64,000 nt of DNA from Luteibacter sp. UNCMF331Sha3.1 (GCF_900109915.1 NZ_FOBU01000002.1:1195170-1259169); one strand, 5' to 3'. Numbered from the stretch's first letter, positions 17,502 through 26,227 are shown. Notes: generated from the sequence alone by a model not told the origin. A program made the numbers and translations.

Positions 17502-18389
17502 ATGAACCATGCCTCGACCCATCCTGAACTGCCACAGGGCCGCGAGCTGCGTGTCCCGGGGCCCGGTGGAACGCTCTCGGTCCGTCATTTCGATGGGGCC
17601 GGCCCGGCCTTCGTCATGATGCATGGATTTCCGGACAATCAGCACATCTACGACCATCTCATTCCGCATCTGGTGGGCGCAGGGCGTCAGGTCGTCACCT
17701 TCGATTTTCTGGGCTTTGGCGAGTCCGATAAGCCCGCTGGCGCAACGTACAGCTTTCGCCAGCAGGTCGAAGACCTCGCCGCCGTCGTCGACCATCTCTC
17801 TCTTCGCCGGGTCATCCCGGTCGCACACGACTCATCGGGCCCGGCGGCACTGAACTTTGCGCTCGATTACCCCGATAGAGTCGACGGCATGGTTTTGCTC
17901 AACTGCCTCTATGCCGAGTCGGCCACGATGCGTCATCCGGAGTTCATCGAATTCTTCGCCTCTCCCGCGCTTCGGGCGCTCACCGATGCGGTCGTGCGCT
18001 CGCCAGCGCAGTTTGCCTGGATACTCCAGTTTCAGCGCGCGCGTTTCCAGGAGGTCCTCGCCGATGAGCACCGCGAGCGCTATCACGCCTTTCTGGGGCC
18101 GCTCATCGATGCGAACTTCCGGGAGCAACCAAGCTCTGGCCCCGCATTTGCGCAAATGACGGGTCAACTCCTCGCTGAGGAAGCGAGCAACAGTGCGCGC
18201 TTGCCGGAGCTTGCGTCGATCAAGGTTCCAGTGCGTCTCGTGTGGGGCGTGAACGACCCATACCTCAACACGGGCGTCGCAGAGGACATGCTTCGCCACC
18301 TTCCAACCGGCACCTATCATCCGGTACAGGCCGGTCATTGGTTGCAGATCGATGTGCCCGTCGAGACGGCGGCCGCCATGCTGAGCTAG
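17502..18389 (+). CDS. alpha/beta hydrolase with Asp at the nucleophile position (paralogue)
   Basis: A 295-residue protein clearly related to the one at 1944-2813: HGFPDN-x-HIYD, DF-x-GFG-x-S, VAHD-SSGPAALNFAL, WG-x-(N/F)DPYLN and AGHWLQ-x-D are shared. The nucleophile position is Asp110 in VAHDSSG; the acid Asp is in VNDPYLN and the His in QAGHWLQ. Dehalogenases and epoxide hydrolases use Asp here, but the flanking residues (Ala before, Ser-Ser-Gly after) differ from the known enzymes, so the reaction is open. The start is fixed by GGAG ahead of the ATG. It follows the degenerate LuxR regulator in the same direction and its TAG overlaps the stop of the convergent outer-membrane factor gene within CTAG. 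Confidence 0.83.
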   Translation: MNHASTHPELPQGRELRVPGPGGTLSVRHFDGAGPAFVMMHGFPDNQHIYDHLIPHLVGAGRQVVTFDFLGFGESDKPAGATYSFRQQVEDLAAVVDHLSLRRVIPVAHDSSGPAALNFALDYPDRVDGMVLLNCLYAESATMRHPEFIEFFASPALRALTDAVVRSPAQFAWILQFQRARFQEVLADEHRERYHAFLGPLIDANFREQPSSGPAFAQMTGQLLAEEASNSARLPELASIKVPVRLVWGVNDPYLNTGVAEDMLRHLPTGTYHPVQAGHWLQIDVPVETAAAMLS

Positions 18390-19789
18390 CGGTCTGGCCA
18401 TCCGCCGCCCAGGGCCAGGAAGAGCGTTACCTGGTCCCGGGCAATCGTGGTCCGCTGTGCAGCGACCAGTTCGTCAACAGCGATGCGCGTCCGCTCTGCA
18501 TCGACGACGGTCAGAAATCCTTCCCGTCCTCCCTCAAAAAGTGCGCGCGCCTGCGCGGCGGAGCGCACGGCTGACGCCTGGGCCGCTTCCAGCTCATGGA
18601 GTCGGTCAATGTCCCGGGCATAGTTGCTCAAGATGCTTTCGACTTCGCGCAAGGCGCGCAGGACGACACCATCGAACTGCGCGCGCGCCACGTCGATCGA
18701 AGCATTCGCGCCTTTGATTTGCGCGTCGGCGCGCCTGCGGTTGGGGAACTGCCAGGTGATGAGCGGTCCGATCGAAAACTTGTAGGTGTCGTCATCGAAA
18801 GCCCGGCTCATCAAGCCAACCGATGCTCCCGCCGCGCCAAGGCTCACCCGTGGGTAGAGGTTGGCGGTGACGACGCCGAGCTCCGCTGTCCGCGCATGCA
18901 GCACCGCTTCTGCGGCGGCGACATCGGGACGCCGGCGAAGCAGGGTCGCGCCATCCCCGACAGGGATGGGCGTCGCCGGGGTGGGCTCCTGCACGCAGTC
19001 GACGATGCCCGCCTGCACTTCGCCAGGAAAGCGTCCGGTCAGCACCGCGAGCCGATACAGCGCGTTGGTCCGGCGAGCTTCCAGCGGTGGAAGGGACGCC
19101 CTGACCGTTCCCTCCTGCGCATCCGAACGGCTGACGTCGAGTGCAGGACTGCGTCCTCCGCCCACACGCCGGCGTGCGAGCGCGGTCTGATCGCCCGCGA
19201 TCCTCACGGCTTCTTTGGCGACACCCATCTCACGGCCGGCGGCGCAGATATCGATGTATGCGCCGACCGTCTCGGCCGCGATGGTCGCCCGGGTTGCGGC
19301 CACGGCTGCCGCAGCGGCATCCCGATCGGCGCCGGCCATTTCGATGCTGCGGGAAACCTGGCCGAAGAGATCGACCTGATAAGACACGGCCGCGCCAAGA
19401 CCGTAGATGCGCTCGTTGGGCAACGGACCGGCGGTCAGTTGCTCTTCCGCAGAATCCCGGGCGTAGGCGCCCTGCGCCTGGAACGAAAGCTGCGGCAGGC
19501 GGCTGTCGCGGGCCAGATCAAGGCCGGCGTCGGCCCGGGCAAGCGTCGCAAGAGCGGCGCGCACGTCGGTGTTTGCCTCCAATGCGTCGTCGACCAGGGC
19601 TGTCAGTCGGTTGTCCCGGTAGCTCTCCCACCAACGATCCGCAGGGGGATGTCCCGAGGTACCGGCGCCCGAAAGAATGCCGAGCGCGACCGGCGCGTTG
19701 GCTTTTGCCTCGAGCGGTCGCTTGTAGTCGGCGGTAAGCGGAGCACACCCGGCGAGGGCGGCCGCAGATGCCACGATCATCCACTTCAT
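18386..19789 (-). CDS. efflux outer-membrane lipoprotein (NodT-type) of the AaeXAB-like operon
   Basis: A 467-residue TolC-superfamily channel. The lipobox AALAGCAP follows a short signal (MKWMIVASA). Diagnostic parts are WWESYRDNRLTALVDDAL, SYQVDLFGQVSRSIEMA and LLRRRPDVAAAE. It starts inside the end of the adaptor gene (ATGA) and is the last gene of a five-gene operon: DUF302, FUSC pump, DUF1656, adaptor, channel. E. coli aaeXAB has no dedicated channel; here one is supplied in cis. A start three codons later (ATG 19780) is possible. The gene ends at CTAG, shared with the stop of the plus-strand hydrolase. Confidence 0.92.
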   Translation of the reverse strand: MKWMIVASAAALAGCAPLTADYKRPLEAKANAPVALGILSGAGTSGHPPADRWWESYRDNRLTALVDDALEANTDVRAALATLARADAGLDLARDSRLPQLSFQAQGAYARDSAEEQLTAGPLPNERIYGLGAAVSYQVDLFGQVSRSIEMAGADRDAAAAAVAATRATIAAETVGAYIDICAAGREMGVAKEAVRIAGDQTALARRRVGGGRSPALDVSRSDAQEGTVRASLPPLEARRTNALYRLAVLTGRFPGEVQAGIVDCVQEPTPATPIPVGDGATLLRRRPDVAAAEAVLHARTAELGVVTANLYPRVSLGAAGASVGLMSRAFDDDTYKFSIGPLITWQFPNRRRADAQIKGANASIDVARAQFDGVVLRALREVESILSNYARDIDRLHELEAAQASAVRSAAQARALFEGGREGFLTVVDAERTRIAVDELVAAQRTTIARDQVTLFLALGGGWPDR

Positions 19790-20679
19790 GGATGACGACC
19801 CTGTACGGCGGGGGGCGCTGGACGCACACGCACGCTCACCGTGCGTCCCGCAACGAGCAGCACGCCCGGCGGTGGGTGGTCGATGGTCACGCGCACCGGT
19901 ACGCGCTGGGCAAGGCGTACCCAGTTGAATGTCGGATTGACGTTGGCGAGCAAGCGCGGACTGCTGACCGTGTCGCGGTCTTCTATGCCACCCGCGATGC
20001 TCTCGACATGGCCTGCGAAAACCGCCGGGTCACCCATCAGCTCAAGCTCGACGGAGTCTCCGACATGGATATGCCGCAGCTTGGTTTCTTCGAAGTAGCC
20101 TTCAACGCGCAGCGACGCCTCGTCGATGAGGGCAAACAAGGGGTGACCTGTGGTCGCATAGTCACCGGGGCGAAGCTCGATGTTCGACACGGTGCCATCG
20201 ACAGGCGCACGCACACGCGTGCGCTCCACATCGAGCCGGGCGACGGCCACCGCGGCCATTGCCCGCGCGCGCGAGGCTTCGAGCGCGTCGACCTTCATAC
20301 GCCCCTGTTCCCGCACCTCGTCACTGACCACGTCGCCAAGCGTCCGGTTTCTGCCGTCTTCCCGTCGCGCCTGGCGGAGCTGCACGTCAAGCTCCTGCAC
20401 GACGGCGTCTGCCTGGCGCTCGGCGAGCGCAAAGCGTTCCGGATCGATGACCAGCATGACGTCGCCTGCCCGCACGTGCTGGTTGTCATGTACAAGCACT
20501 TGAGTAACGAGCCCGGTGACGTCAGGCGCAATCTGCAGTGTGTCCGCACGCAGGCGACCGTTGCGGGTCCAGGGCTCGACCTTGTAATAAGTCCACAGAT
20601 AAAACCCCGCGCCTGCGGCCCCGGCAACAAGAAGAATCGTGAGCGAAAGGCGAAGCGCAAGTCGCAATTTGTCAGACAT
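19786..20679 (-). CDS. HlyD-family periplasmic adaptor (AaeA-like)
   Basis: A 297-residue membrane-fusion protein with one N-terminal membrane anchor (LALRLSLTILLVAGAAGAGFYLW). After it come YKVEPWTRNGRLRADTLQIAPDVTG, typical of AaeA/EmrA adaptors that partner FUSC pumps, the first lipoyl half (LVHDNQHVRAGDVMLVID), a coiled coil, the second lipoyl half (RVRAPVDGTVSNIELRPGDY) and a short beta-barrel. The length equals that of AaeA (about 310). It begins eight bases after the DUF1656 gene and overlaps the channel gene by four bases. It should join the FUSC pump to the outer-membrane channel for export of aromatic acids. Confidence 0.92.
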   Translation of the reverse strand: MSDKLRLALRLSLTILLVAGAAGAGFYLWTYYKVEPWTRNGRLRADTLQIAPDVTGLVTQVLVHDNQHVRAGDVMLVIDPERFALAERQADAVVQELDVQLRQARREDGRNRTLGDVVSDEVREQGRMKVDALEASRARAMAAVAVARLDVERTRVRAPVDGTVSNIELRPGDYATTGHPLFALIDEASLRVEGYFEETKLRHIHVGDSVELELMGDPAVFAGHVESIAGGIEDRDTVSSPRLLANVNPTFNWVRLAQRVPVRVTIDHPPPGVLLVAGRTVSVRVRPAPPAVQGRHP

Positions 20680-20687
20680 CGGCAAGC

Positions 20688-20888
20688 TCAGCTGGGCCAG
20701 AGCGCAACGACTGCGCCCCAGAGGATTACAAAGAGGGCTGCATCGGCAAGCCCCGGATGCCACACCCAGGCATAGGCCGACACCATGGCGATGAGTCGTC
20801 GCAGCAGCTGGTGGAGCACCGCTGCGACGACGAGCGAGACAAGCGCACCGTGGAGGAATACACCACAGATGTCCCAGTCCCGATTCAT
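20688..20888 (-). CDS. small membrane protein DUF1656 (AaeX-like)
   Basis: A 66-residue protein with two hydrophobic segments (FLHGALVSLVVAAVLHQLL and ALFVILWGAVVALWP). DUF1656/AaeX proteins nearly always sit between a FUSC pump and its HlyD adaptor, as here. Its role in the pump is unknown in general; it may stabilise the pump. The start overlaps the stop of the FUSC gene (ATGA), and the adaptor follows after eight bases, confirming the reading. Confidence 0.88.
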   Translation of the reverse strand: MNRDWDICGVFLHGALVSLVVAAVLHQLLRRLIAMVSAYAWVWHPGLADAALFVILWGAVVALWPS

Positions 20889-22801
20889 CGTTCCACCAGC
20901 GCCGCGTGAAGACCCGACCACGAGGTCACCGCACGCCGCCGCACGTCATCGTCGTCGACCCGCAGAATGCTCCGGACAAGCTCGGCGAGCGCAGGAGGAC
21001 CATCGTCTCTATGGACGTGGTCCGGCCGGGCGCGAACGTGGACCCGGACAGAGGCGAGTGCTCCTTTGCCTGCCTCGTCGAGGTAGCCGGATAGCGGGGC
21101 GAGCTCGGCGAGATTGACGCCAACGCGCAGCTCGCGCAGAAGCGCTGAATCGTGTCCGGGCAGTCGCGCCGACTCGAGGAGCAGACGGTCGAGCATCTTC
21201 GTGGCGAAGACAAATGTCGGGCCGGGTCGTTCACCGGCCATCTCACGAAGATCGCGGCGCGCAGCCCGATGAATCCGGCGTGCCTGGGTTGTGGCGGAGA
21301 TGACACGGAAGGTCTGCGTGACCATCAGGGCCACAGACGTGCCAAGGGCCGACGACAGCGCCAGGTTCGAAAAGGTCTCGAGGTCACCCCGATACGCAGG
21401 CTGCAGGCCGATGATGGTTGTCGTCACAAGCAACGTTGCGAGCGCCCGCAACGCGTGGCGGGGGATCGCCATGAAAACCGCCGGAATGAAGATGGCCGGC
21501 AGCAACACGATGGCGAGCGGCACGAAGCCATCGACGGCGGGGAGGATTGCGAAGACGTACGCAAGTCCGATGGGGATGGAAACCAGCGTCCACACCAGCA
21601 TGCGTCGCATCAGTGGCGTCGGATCGTCGAAGACCGCGAATAGGGACGTGAGCACGGCGGCAATGCCGATGCCAATGGTCGCAGGCGGCCATTGCACGCT
21701 GAGGGCAAGGGCTCCGCAAGTGCAGATGGCAAGAACCGCGTTGAGCGCCGACCAGGCCGCAACCACCGGGTCGCGGTGAAGCGCCAGAGCTTCGGCAGTC
21801 GCCTCCAGGGGTGCCTGAGCGAGCCCGTCGCCATCGAGTGCGCGGGCAAGCGCGCATGCATCGTTCAACGTCGCAAGCACCATGCGCAGCCGCTCGAGGT
21901 AGCCGGCCAGAAAGACGTCGCCTACCCGCATGTCCGGGCGAGAAGCAGGGGACAGGGCCGCAAGCCGCTCGTCCAGGGCGACAAGCGTCTTGGCATCCGG
22001 GTCACGCACCCAGGCTGCCACATCGCCGAAAACGGTCTCTACGGCCGGCGGCAGCGTCAGCAGGGAAGGTGCAAGGCGGCGTACCGAAAGTCCGGCGATA
22101 TGCGGGACAAGCGTGGCGAACGAGGCGGCAAGGGCGCTGGTTGTCGCAACTCTCGGGCGTCCTCTTGGCGTTTCGAATCCTAACGCTGCGGCCAGCAGGT
22201 GCAGATCGATCGCGGCCTGCGCAACGCCTGCAAGTCCTGCAAACGCGCGCCCGGACAGTGCGGCCGTGAGCCCTTGCCGGATGTCCTCCAGCGCTGTCTG
22301 CGTCCGGGCGCGGACAGCGCTATAGACACTTCTGGGGAGCAAGAGGCCGTGCGCGAGGGCGGCAAACACAACGCCGATGAGGATTTCTTCCGTGCGGTAG
22401 ACCGCCGTCGGGAAGATGTTGACCGGGTTGTCGATGACCGGCAAGCCGACCTGCACGGCGCCATAGCCGGCAAGCAGCAGCGCGTAGTTCGCAGGGGAGC
22501 GGTCCTGCACCGCAAAAAATACGCAGGCCCCGACCCATAGCGCGAGTGCGAGGATCATCAGTTCCGGCGCGTCGACAAGGTTCGGGATGATGAGCAAGGC
22601 GACGGCAAGACCAAGGAGTGTGCCGGCCACGCGGAAGAAGGCCTTAGCCCAGATGGCACCCTCCACTGCGGGCTGGCTGGTCAGCACAACGGTGAGGACT
22701 GCCCACCAGGGGTTGGGCAGCTCGAAGCAACACGCCGTCCACAACGCGGCAATGGATGCGATGTAACAATTCAATCCGAACAGGAAGGCGCGTTTGTCCA
22801 T
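20885..22801 (-). CDS. FUSC-family aromatic acid exporter (AaeB-like)
   Basis: A 638-residue inner-membrane protein; AaeB has about 655. It has two sets of five to six membrane helices (beginning RAFLFGLNCYIASIAALW and, after a cytoplasmic stretch, WSALNAVLAICTCGALALSV) and a C-terminal soluble part. WWAVLTVVLTSQPAVEGAIW and KAFFRVAGTLLGLAVALL near the N-terminus are typical of the fusaric-acid-resistance/AaeB family. The ATG overlaps the last base of the DUF302 stop (TGATG). In E. coli the system relieves the toxic effect of hydroxybenzoic acids and is induced by an AaeR LysR regulator; no LysR is adjacent here, though AraC genes lie nearby on both sides. Confidence 0.92.
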   Translation of the reverse strand: MDKRAFLFGLNCYIASIAALWTACCFELPNPWWAVLTVVLTSQPAVEGAIWAKAFFRVAGTLLGLAVALLIIPNLVDAPELMILALALWVGACVFFAVQDRSPANYALLLAGYGAVQVGLPVIDNPVNIFPTAVYRTEEILIGVVFAALAHGLLLPRSVYSAVRARTQTALEDIRQGLTAALSGRAFAGLAGVAQAAIDLHLLAAALGFETPRGRPRVATTSALAASFATLVPHIAGLSVRRLAPSLLTLPPAVETVFGDVAAWVRDPDAKTLVALDERLAALSPASRPDMRVGDVFLAGYLERLRMVLATLNDACALARALDGDGLAQAPLEATAEALALHRDPVVAAWSALNAVLAICTCGALALSVQWPPATIGIGIAAVLTSLFAVFDDPTPLMRRMLVWTLVSIPIGLAYVFAILPAVDGFVPLAIVLLPAIFIPAVFMAIPRHALRALATLLVTTTIIGLQPAYRGDLETFSNLALSSALGTSVALMVTQTFRVISATTQARRIHRAARRDLREMAGERPGPTFVFATKMLDRLLLESARLPGHDSALLRELRVGVNLAELAPLSGYLDEAGKGALASVRVHVRARPDHVHRDDGPPALAELVRSILRVDDDDVRRRAVTSWSGLHAALVER

Positions 22802-23304
22802 CAGCGATTGCTTGAAGCGCGCATCGCCTGGACCAGCTTCGACATGCGGCTGTCGAGTCCCTCGCCGATGGCATGCAGCCTGGGATGGTCGAGTGTGGCA
22901 AGGGAAGACGAGGGTTGGTCGTAGACGAGGACTGCCTCTCCGCCCGCGACAGGGGCGAGGATGGCAACGCGAAAAGGCACATACAGGGCCGCACGGATGT
23001 CGATATCGAGGATACCGTTGGCGGTCTTCGGATTTCCGACGAGGTAAAGGGCGCACTCCTTCGACTGCCCGGAGAGGGAAGTGATGGCACCTTGGTCGAC
23101 CTTGTGAAATCGCATCAGACCAATATCGCCGGCCACCTTGTCGACATACTCGACAACCTCGCCCCAAGTCGCCTGCTCTCCGACCAGCTTCGCCTCGACC
23201 GCCACGTCCCACTCGTCAAGCATCGACTCGAACGCGGCGACGGCAGCTGCGAAGGGAAGGCTCGTTGGCGCGGTGACGCGGGTGATTGAGTGGACTTCTT
23301 GCAT
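22801..23304 (-). CDS. DUF302 family protein at the head of the efflux operon
   Basis: A 167-residue soluble protein with the DUF302 pattern: F-x-x-A-x-x-x-F-E-x-x-L, later IGLMRFHKVDQGAITSLSGQSKECALYLVGNPKTA and AALYVPFRVAILA. DUF302 proteins have a cystathionine-beta-synthase-unrelated alpha-beta fold and are usually linked to redox or heme biology; the role is unknown. GGAGATC precedes the ATG, which marks the first gene of the AaeXAB-like operon, coupled (TGATG) to the pump gene. Its place suggests a cytoplasmic partner of the exporter, such as a substrate-binding or quenching protein. This is inference from order only. Confidence 0.83.
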   Translation of the reverse strand: MQEVHSITRVTAPTSLPFAAAVAAFESMLDEWDVAVEAKLVGEQATWGEVVEYVDKVAGDIGLMRFHKVDQGAITSLSGQSKECALYLVGNPKTANGILDIDIRAALYVPFRVAILAPVAGGEAVLVYDQPSSSLATLDHPRLHAIGEGLDSRMSKLVQAMRASSNR

Positions 23305-23371
23305 GGTGATCTCCGTCGTTGGTGCGTTTCTGGACGCCCACCGCACCACACGGCAGACACCGGGGATTTGC

Positions 23372-24325
23372 TCAGTGGGCGCGGCCGTCGAGCCAGGTCA
23401 GCAGGTTGGTGACCGTGTCACCGTAAAAGCGCTCGAGAAGAGCGCGCGTGACATACCCAATGTGGGGTGTGGTGATCAGGGTCCCGGGCGCAGCACGCAG
23501 CCGGTCTCCGTGCGGCAGCGGTTCGTCGTCGTAAACATCTACGGCGGCTGCAGCGAGCTGGCCACTCTCCAGGGCATCCCAAAGCGCATCCATGTCAACG
23601 ATGGCGCTTCGCGACGTATTGACCAAGCGCGATCCTCTCTTCATCAGCTCGAGCTCGCGCCGGCCGACAAGACCCCGGGTGCGGTCACTGAGCTGGACGT
23701 GCACCGATAGGAAGTCGGCGCGCGAAAAGAGCTCGTCGCGCGAAACCGCTTCGACGCTTTGGGCAGTGGCGTCCTCGGCGTTCAGGTTCTCGCTCCATGC
23801 GATCACTTTCATGCCAACGGCAAGCCCCACGCGGGCAATCTCCCGACCGATGTTGCCGAGGCCAAGAATGCCGAGCGTCGCTCCGTTCAGATCAGCGCCG
23901 ATAGTCGTCTGCCACCCTCCGGTCTGAACGTTGTTGTGCTCAAGCGGAATATTACGGGCGCAAGCGAAGAGAAGGGCAAGAGTGAGCTCCGCAGTCGGCG
24001 TGGAGAAATAGCCCGTGTGCATCACTTCGATGCCGAGCGACCCGGCAATCGGGTCAATCGACGCATTTCTCGGTGCTGTGCTCGCAATCATGCGAAGACG
24101 CGGGAGGCGTCGCAGGATCCCTTCGGCGAGCGGCGTGCGCTCGCGCATTACGCAGACGGCGTCGAACGATTCGAGTCGGGCCACCAAAGCGTCCTCGGCC
24201 CGTACATTGTCGTGAAAGAACACAACGTCGGCGCGGGCTTCGACGGCGCGCCAGTCGGCCATGTTTCGGGCCTCGGCCTGATAGTCGTCGAGGACAGCGA
24301 TTTTCAGGCGTGATAGGGGTTCCAT
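23372..24325 (-). CDS. D-isomer-specific 2-hydroxyacid dehydrogenase
   Basis: A 317-residue NAD-dependent dehydrogenase. The Rossmann motif is LGILGLGNIGREIA; the substrate domain shows STAPRNASIDP, the catalytic Arg region LVNTSRSAIVD, the Glu in YDDEPLP and the His in TPHIGYVT. The layout follows the phosphoglycerate/hydroxypyruvate dehydrogenase superfamily. The more common 'N-R' in this position is here ASTAPRNASID, so the substrate may differ from glycerate. It is read in the same direction as the efflux operon with about 67 bases between. The decamer GGATTTGTTC (reverse strand) lies 58 bases upstream of its start. The substrate is unknown; a short 2-oxo acid is likely. Confidence 0.88.
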   Translation of the reverse strand: MEPLSRLKIAVLDDYQAEARNMADWRAVEARADVVFFHDNVRAEDALVARLESFDAVCVMRERTPLAEGILRRLPRLRMIASTAPRNASIDPIAGSLGIEVMHTGYFSTPTAELTLALLFACARNIPLEHNNVQTGGWQTTIGADLNGATLGILGLGNIGREIARVGLAVGMKVIAWSENLNAEDATAQSVEAVSRDELFSRADFLSVHVQLSDRTRGLVGRRELELMKRGSRLVNTSRSAIVDMDALWDALESGQLAAAAVDVYDDEPLPHGDRLRAAPGTLITTPHIGYVTRALLERFYGDTVTNLLTWLDGRAH

Positions 24326-24422
24326 GGGTGCTCCGCTGACAAATGTTCTGCCCAGCGTAGGAACGCCACTTTATTTCGCCTAGAACAAATCCGGCGCTTT
24401 GGCCGCATTCAACCCGCACATA

Positions 24423-25343
24423 TCAGTTGGGCCTTTGCGACGATGTTTCGAGGCTCGCGGCTCGGCGGCGCCACCGCCCGGGTGACACCCCTTCAACGGC
24501 AGTGAACACGCGCGTGAAATGGCTCTGGGTCGCAAAGCCACACAGCAAGGCGATCTCGAGAAGCGGACGGTCCTCAAGACTGAGCAATGCTTTTGCCCGG
24601 TCCACGCGACGGTGGAGAAGATACCTATGGGGTGGCATGCCGAGCGTCTGGAGAAACGCTCTCGAGAAATAGCTCTGCGACAGGTTGCACGCGCTGGCGA
24701 GCTCGTCGATCGACACCTTTCCATCGAGACCGGCGCTGATGAGCTCGGTTGCAGTCCGCACCTGCCAGGGTGCAAGCCCTGGACGCGTACGGCTGATGTC
24801 GCGACACGGTCCGGTGTAATTGCAAATCACGTGCGTATGAAATGCAAGGCACAGGTAGTCGATGAACAGCTGGCTTGCGCTATCGATGTTTTCCAGCGCG
24901 GGGAGGGCGGCTTTGGCGAGATTGAAGAGAACGGGATCCACCGCCCCGAGTTCAGGTCGCGCGAGGCTGCCGGTCACAGGCATGCCGGCCTCGTATGCGA
25001 TGCCCTCGAGGGTGGCGCGCGAAATATAAAAGCGCACGAAGTCGAAGGCAGTGTGGAAGTTACAGAGGGGATCCGTCTGGAAATTAAACAGATACAGCCC
25101 GCCGGGGGGAGTGGGACCTCGCCGCTTGACGTATCCGTTAAGGCTGATGTCGGCCGAGAGCATCTCCATGACGGTGATGTTCGCCACATATGAGTCTTCG
25201 ACGGGAACCGAGCGCGACAGCCCATGCTCCGGGTCGCTACAAGCGACGCGGGAGATGGTGATGGGGGAACGGCAGGGCGTACTCGATGACAGTGTCGGCG
25301 CCTGCCGGACCCGAAAGCGATGGGCGATCGCAGCGTTTGACAT
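24423..25343 (-). CDS. AraC-family transcription regulator (paralogue of the one at 12033)
   Basis: A 306-residue regulator. The sensor domain contains GGLYLFNFQTDPLCNFHTAFDFVRFYISR, matching the paralogue's GGLYLLDLQATTLVDFRSAFDVVRFYI almost position by position, and the C-terminal domain reads VSIDELASACNLSQSYFSRAF and PLLEIALLCGFATQSHFTRVF. The start was set at MSNAAIAHRFRV to match the paralogue's MSNNTIARRFR. It lies upstream of, and in the same direction as, the 2-hydroxyacid dehydrogenase and the efflux operon, which are plausible targets. The two paralogues may share effectors and sites. Confidence 0.9.
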   Translation of the reverse strand: MSNAAIAHRFRVRQAPTLSSSTPCRSPITISRVACSDPEHGLSRSVPVEDSYVANITVMEMLSADISLNGYVKRRGPTPPGGLYLFNFQTDPLCNFHTAFDFVRFYISRATLEGIAYEAGMPVTGSLARPELGAVDPVLFNLAKAALPALENIDSASQLFIDYLCLAFHTHVICNYTGPCRDISRTRPGLAPWQVRTATELISAGLDGKVSIDELASACNLSQSYFSRAFLQTLGMPPHRYLLHRRVDRAKALLSLEDRPLLEIALLCGFATQSHFTRVFTAVEGVSPGRWRRRAASLETSSQRPN

Positions 25344-25492
25344 GGGGATAGGCCACGCCGGACGGTGCCCGGCAGTTGAAATCATCGTCGCGAACCGGGC
25401 AAGACGCTGGCTTGCCTGTTTCAATCATTGTGTCGCGATTCAACCCGGTGCGCGTGAAGGGCGCCCCAAGTCGGGACTGCCCCTCGTCCGGC

Positions 25493-26002
25493 TTACCGTG
25501 CCGAGCGCAATGGCGGCCGGCTGGTCGCCACGGCCCGTCCTCGCCGGACGGCGAGGAAGCCTACGATCACCGTCGCAGTAAGAAGCACGGCCTGGGAGAC
25601 CTTGAATGGCGTCTCCATCCCCGTCGGGGCAATCGCGTGAAGCGCCGGGACTTTGAGAAATGCCTGCGCGATGCCGACGAACACGAGGAAGTATTCGGTC
25701 AACAGCAACCCGACGGTATCAGCGTGGCGCCAGCCACCGCGGCGGGCCTTGCCAAACCGGGCGAAAAGCGCGACAGCCAGCACGACGGACGACACGATGC
25801 CGACACCGATGGCCGGTGTAAAGCCGTTGAACGGAAAGAAAAAGCCGGTGAGGGTAGTGAGCACTGCCGTGACGAGAAACCAGTTGACGAGGCGGGGCCG
25901 TTCTGTGCCTTGCACGAGGGCGGCCACGACACCGAGTCCCAGCAGGAGGGCAATAAGGCTCAAAAGCGTGTGGACGATGGTCAGGGTGTTCAATGCAGTC
26001 AT
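25493..26002 (-). CDS. four-helix membrane protein of unknown function
   Basis: A 169-residue inner-membrane protein with four hydrophobic segments (LTIVHTLLSLIALLLGLGVVAALV; FLVTAVLTTLTGFFFPF; IGVGIVSSVVLAVALFARF; GLLLTEYFLVFVGIAQAFL) plus a last one (VSQAVLLTATVIVGFLAV), so four or five helices. It has the LSLIAL and TGFFFPF pattern of small uncharacterised membrane proteins often seen near stress genes. GAAGAGC precedes the ATG. It is divergent from the EmrAB operon with 225 bases between. No enzymatic motif is visible. Confidence 0.78.
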   Translation of the reverse strand: MTALNTLTIVHTLLSLIALLLGLGVVAALVQGTERPRLVNWFLVTAVLTTLTGFFFPFNGFTPAIGVGIVSSVVLAVALFARFGKARRGGWRHADTVGLLLTEYFLVFVGIAQAFLKVPALHAIAPTGMETPFKVSQAVLLTATVIVGFLAVRRGRAVATSRPPLRSAR

Positions 26003-26227
26003 GGCGGCTCTTCCGTTCGGGCGTGGCGTGAACACATTGTCAACGCCGGCCCCGGTTCCGGCTTGTCTGGCGCGACACCGATTGTCCAAAACGACCGGCA
26101 GGGAGGCGTCGGAAACGGGCTGCCGCGAGCCGATGCTCGACCGTCGCCATAGGTGTTAGCACTCAAATGCATAAGCAAATCGCTTGATTGATGCGCGACG
26201 GAGGATGAAAGTATATCCATCATTCAA

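Noticed and set aside
22802-23212. In-frame N-terminal extension of the FUSC pump gene.
   Set aside because: It runs through the DUF302 gene in another frame; the real start is the ATG in TGATG, and AaeB-like proteins start with this membrane segment.
26173-26185. AAGC-N5-GCTT ahead of the EmrAB operon as TetR operator.
   Set aside because: Only four paired bases per arm; kept as a remark in the TetR entry, not as a feature.
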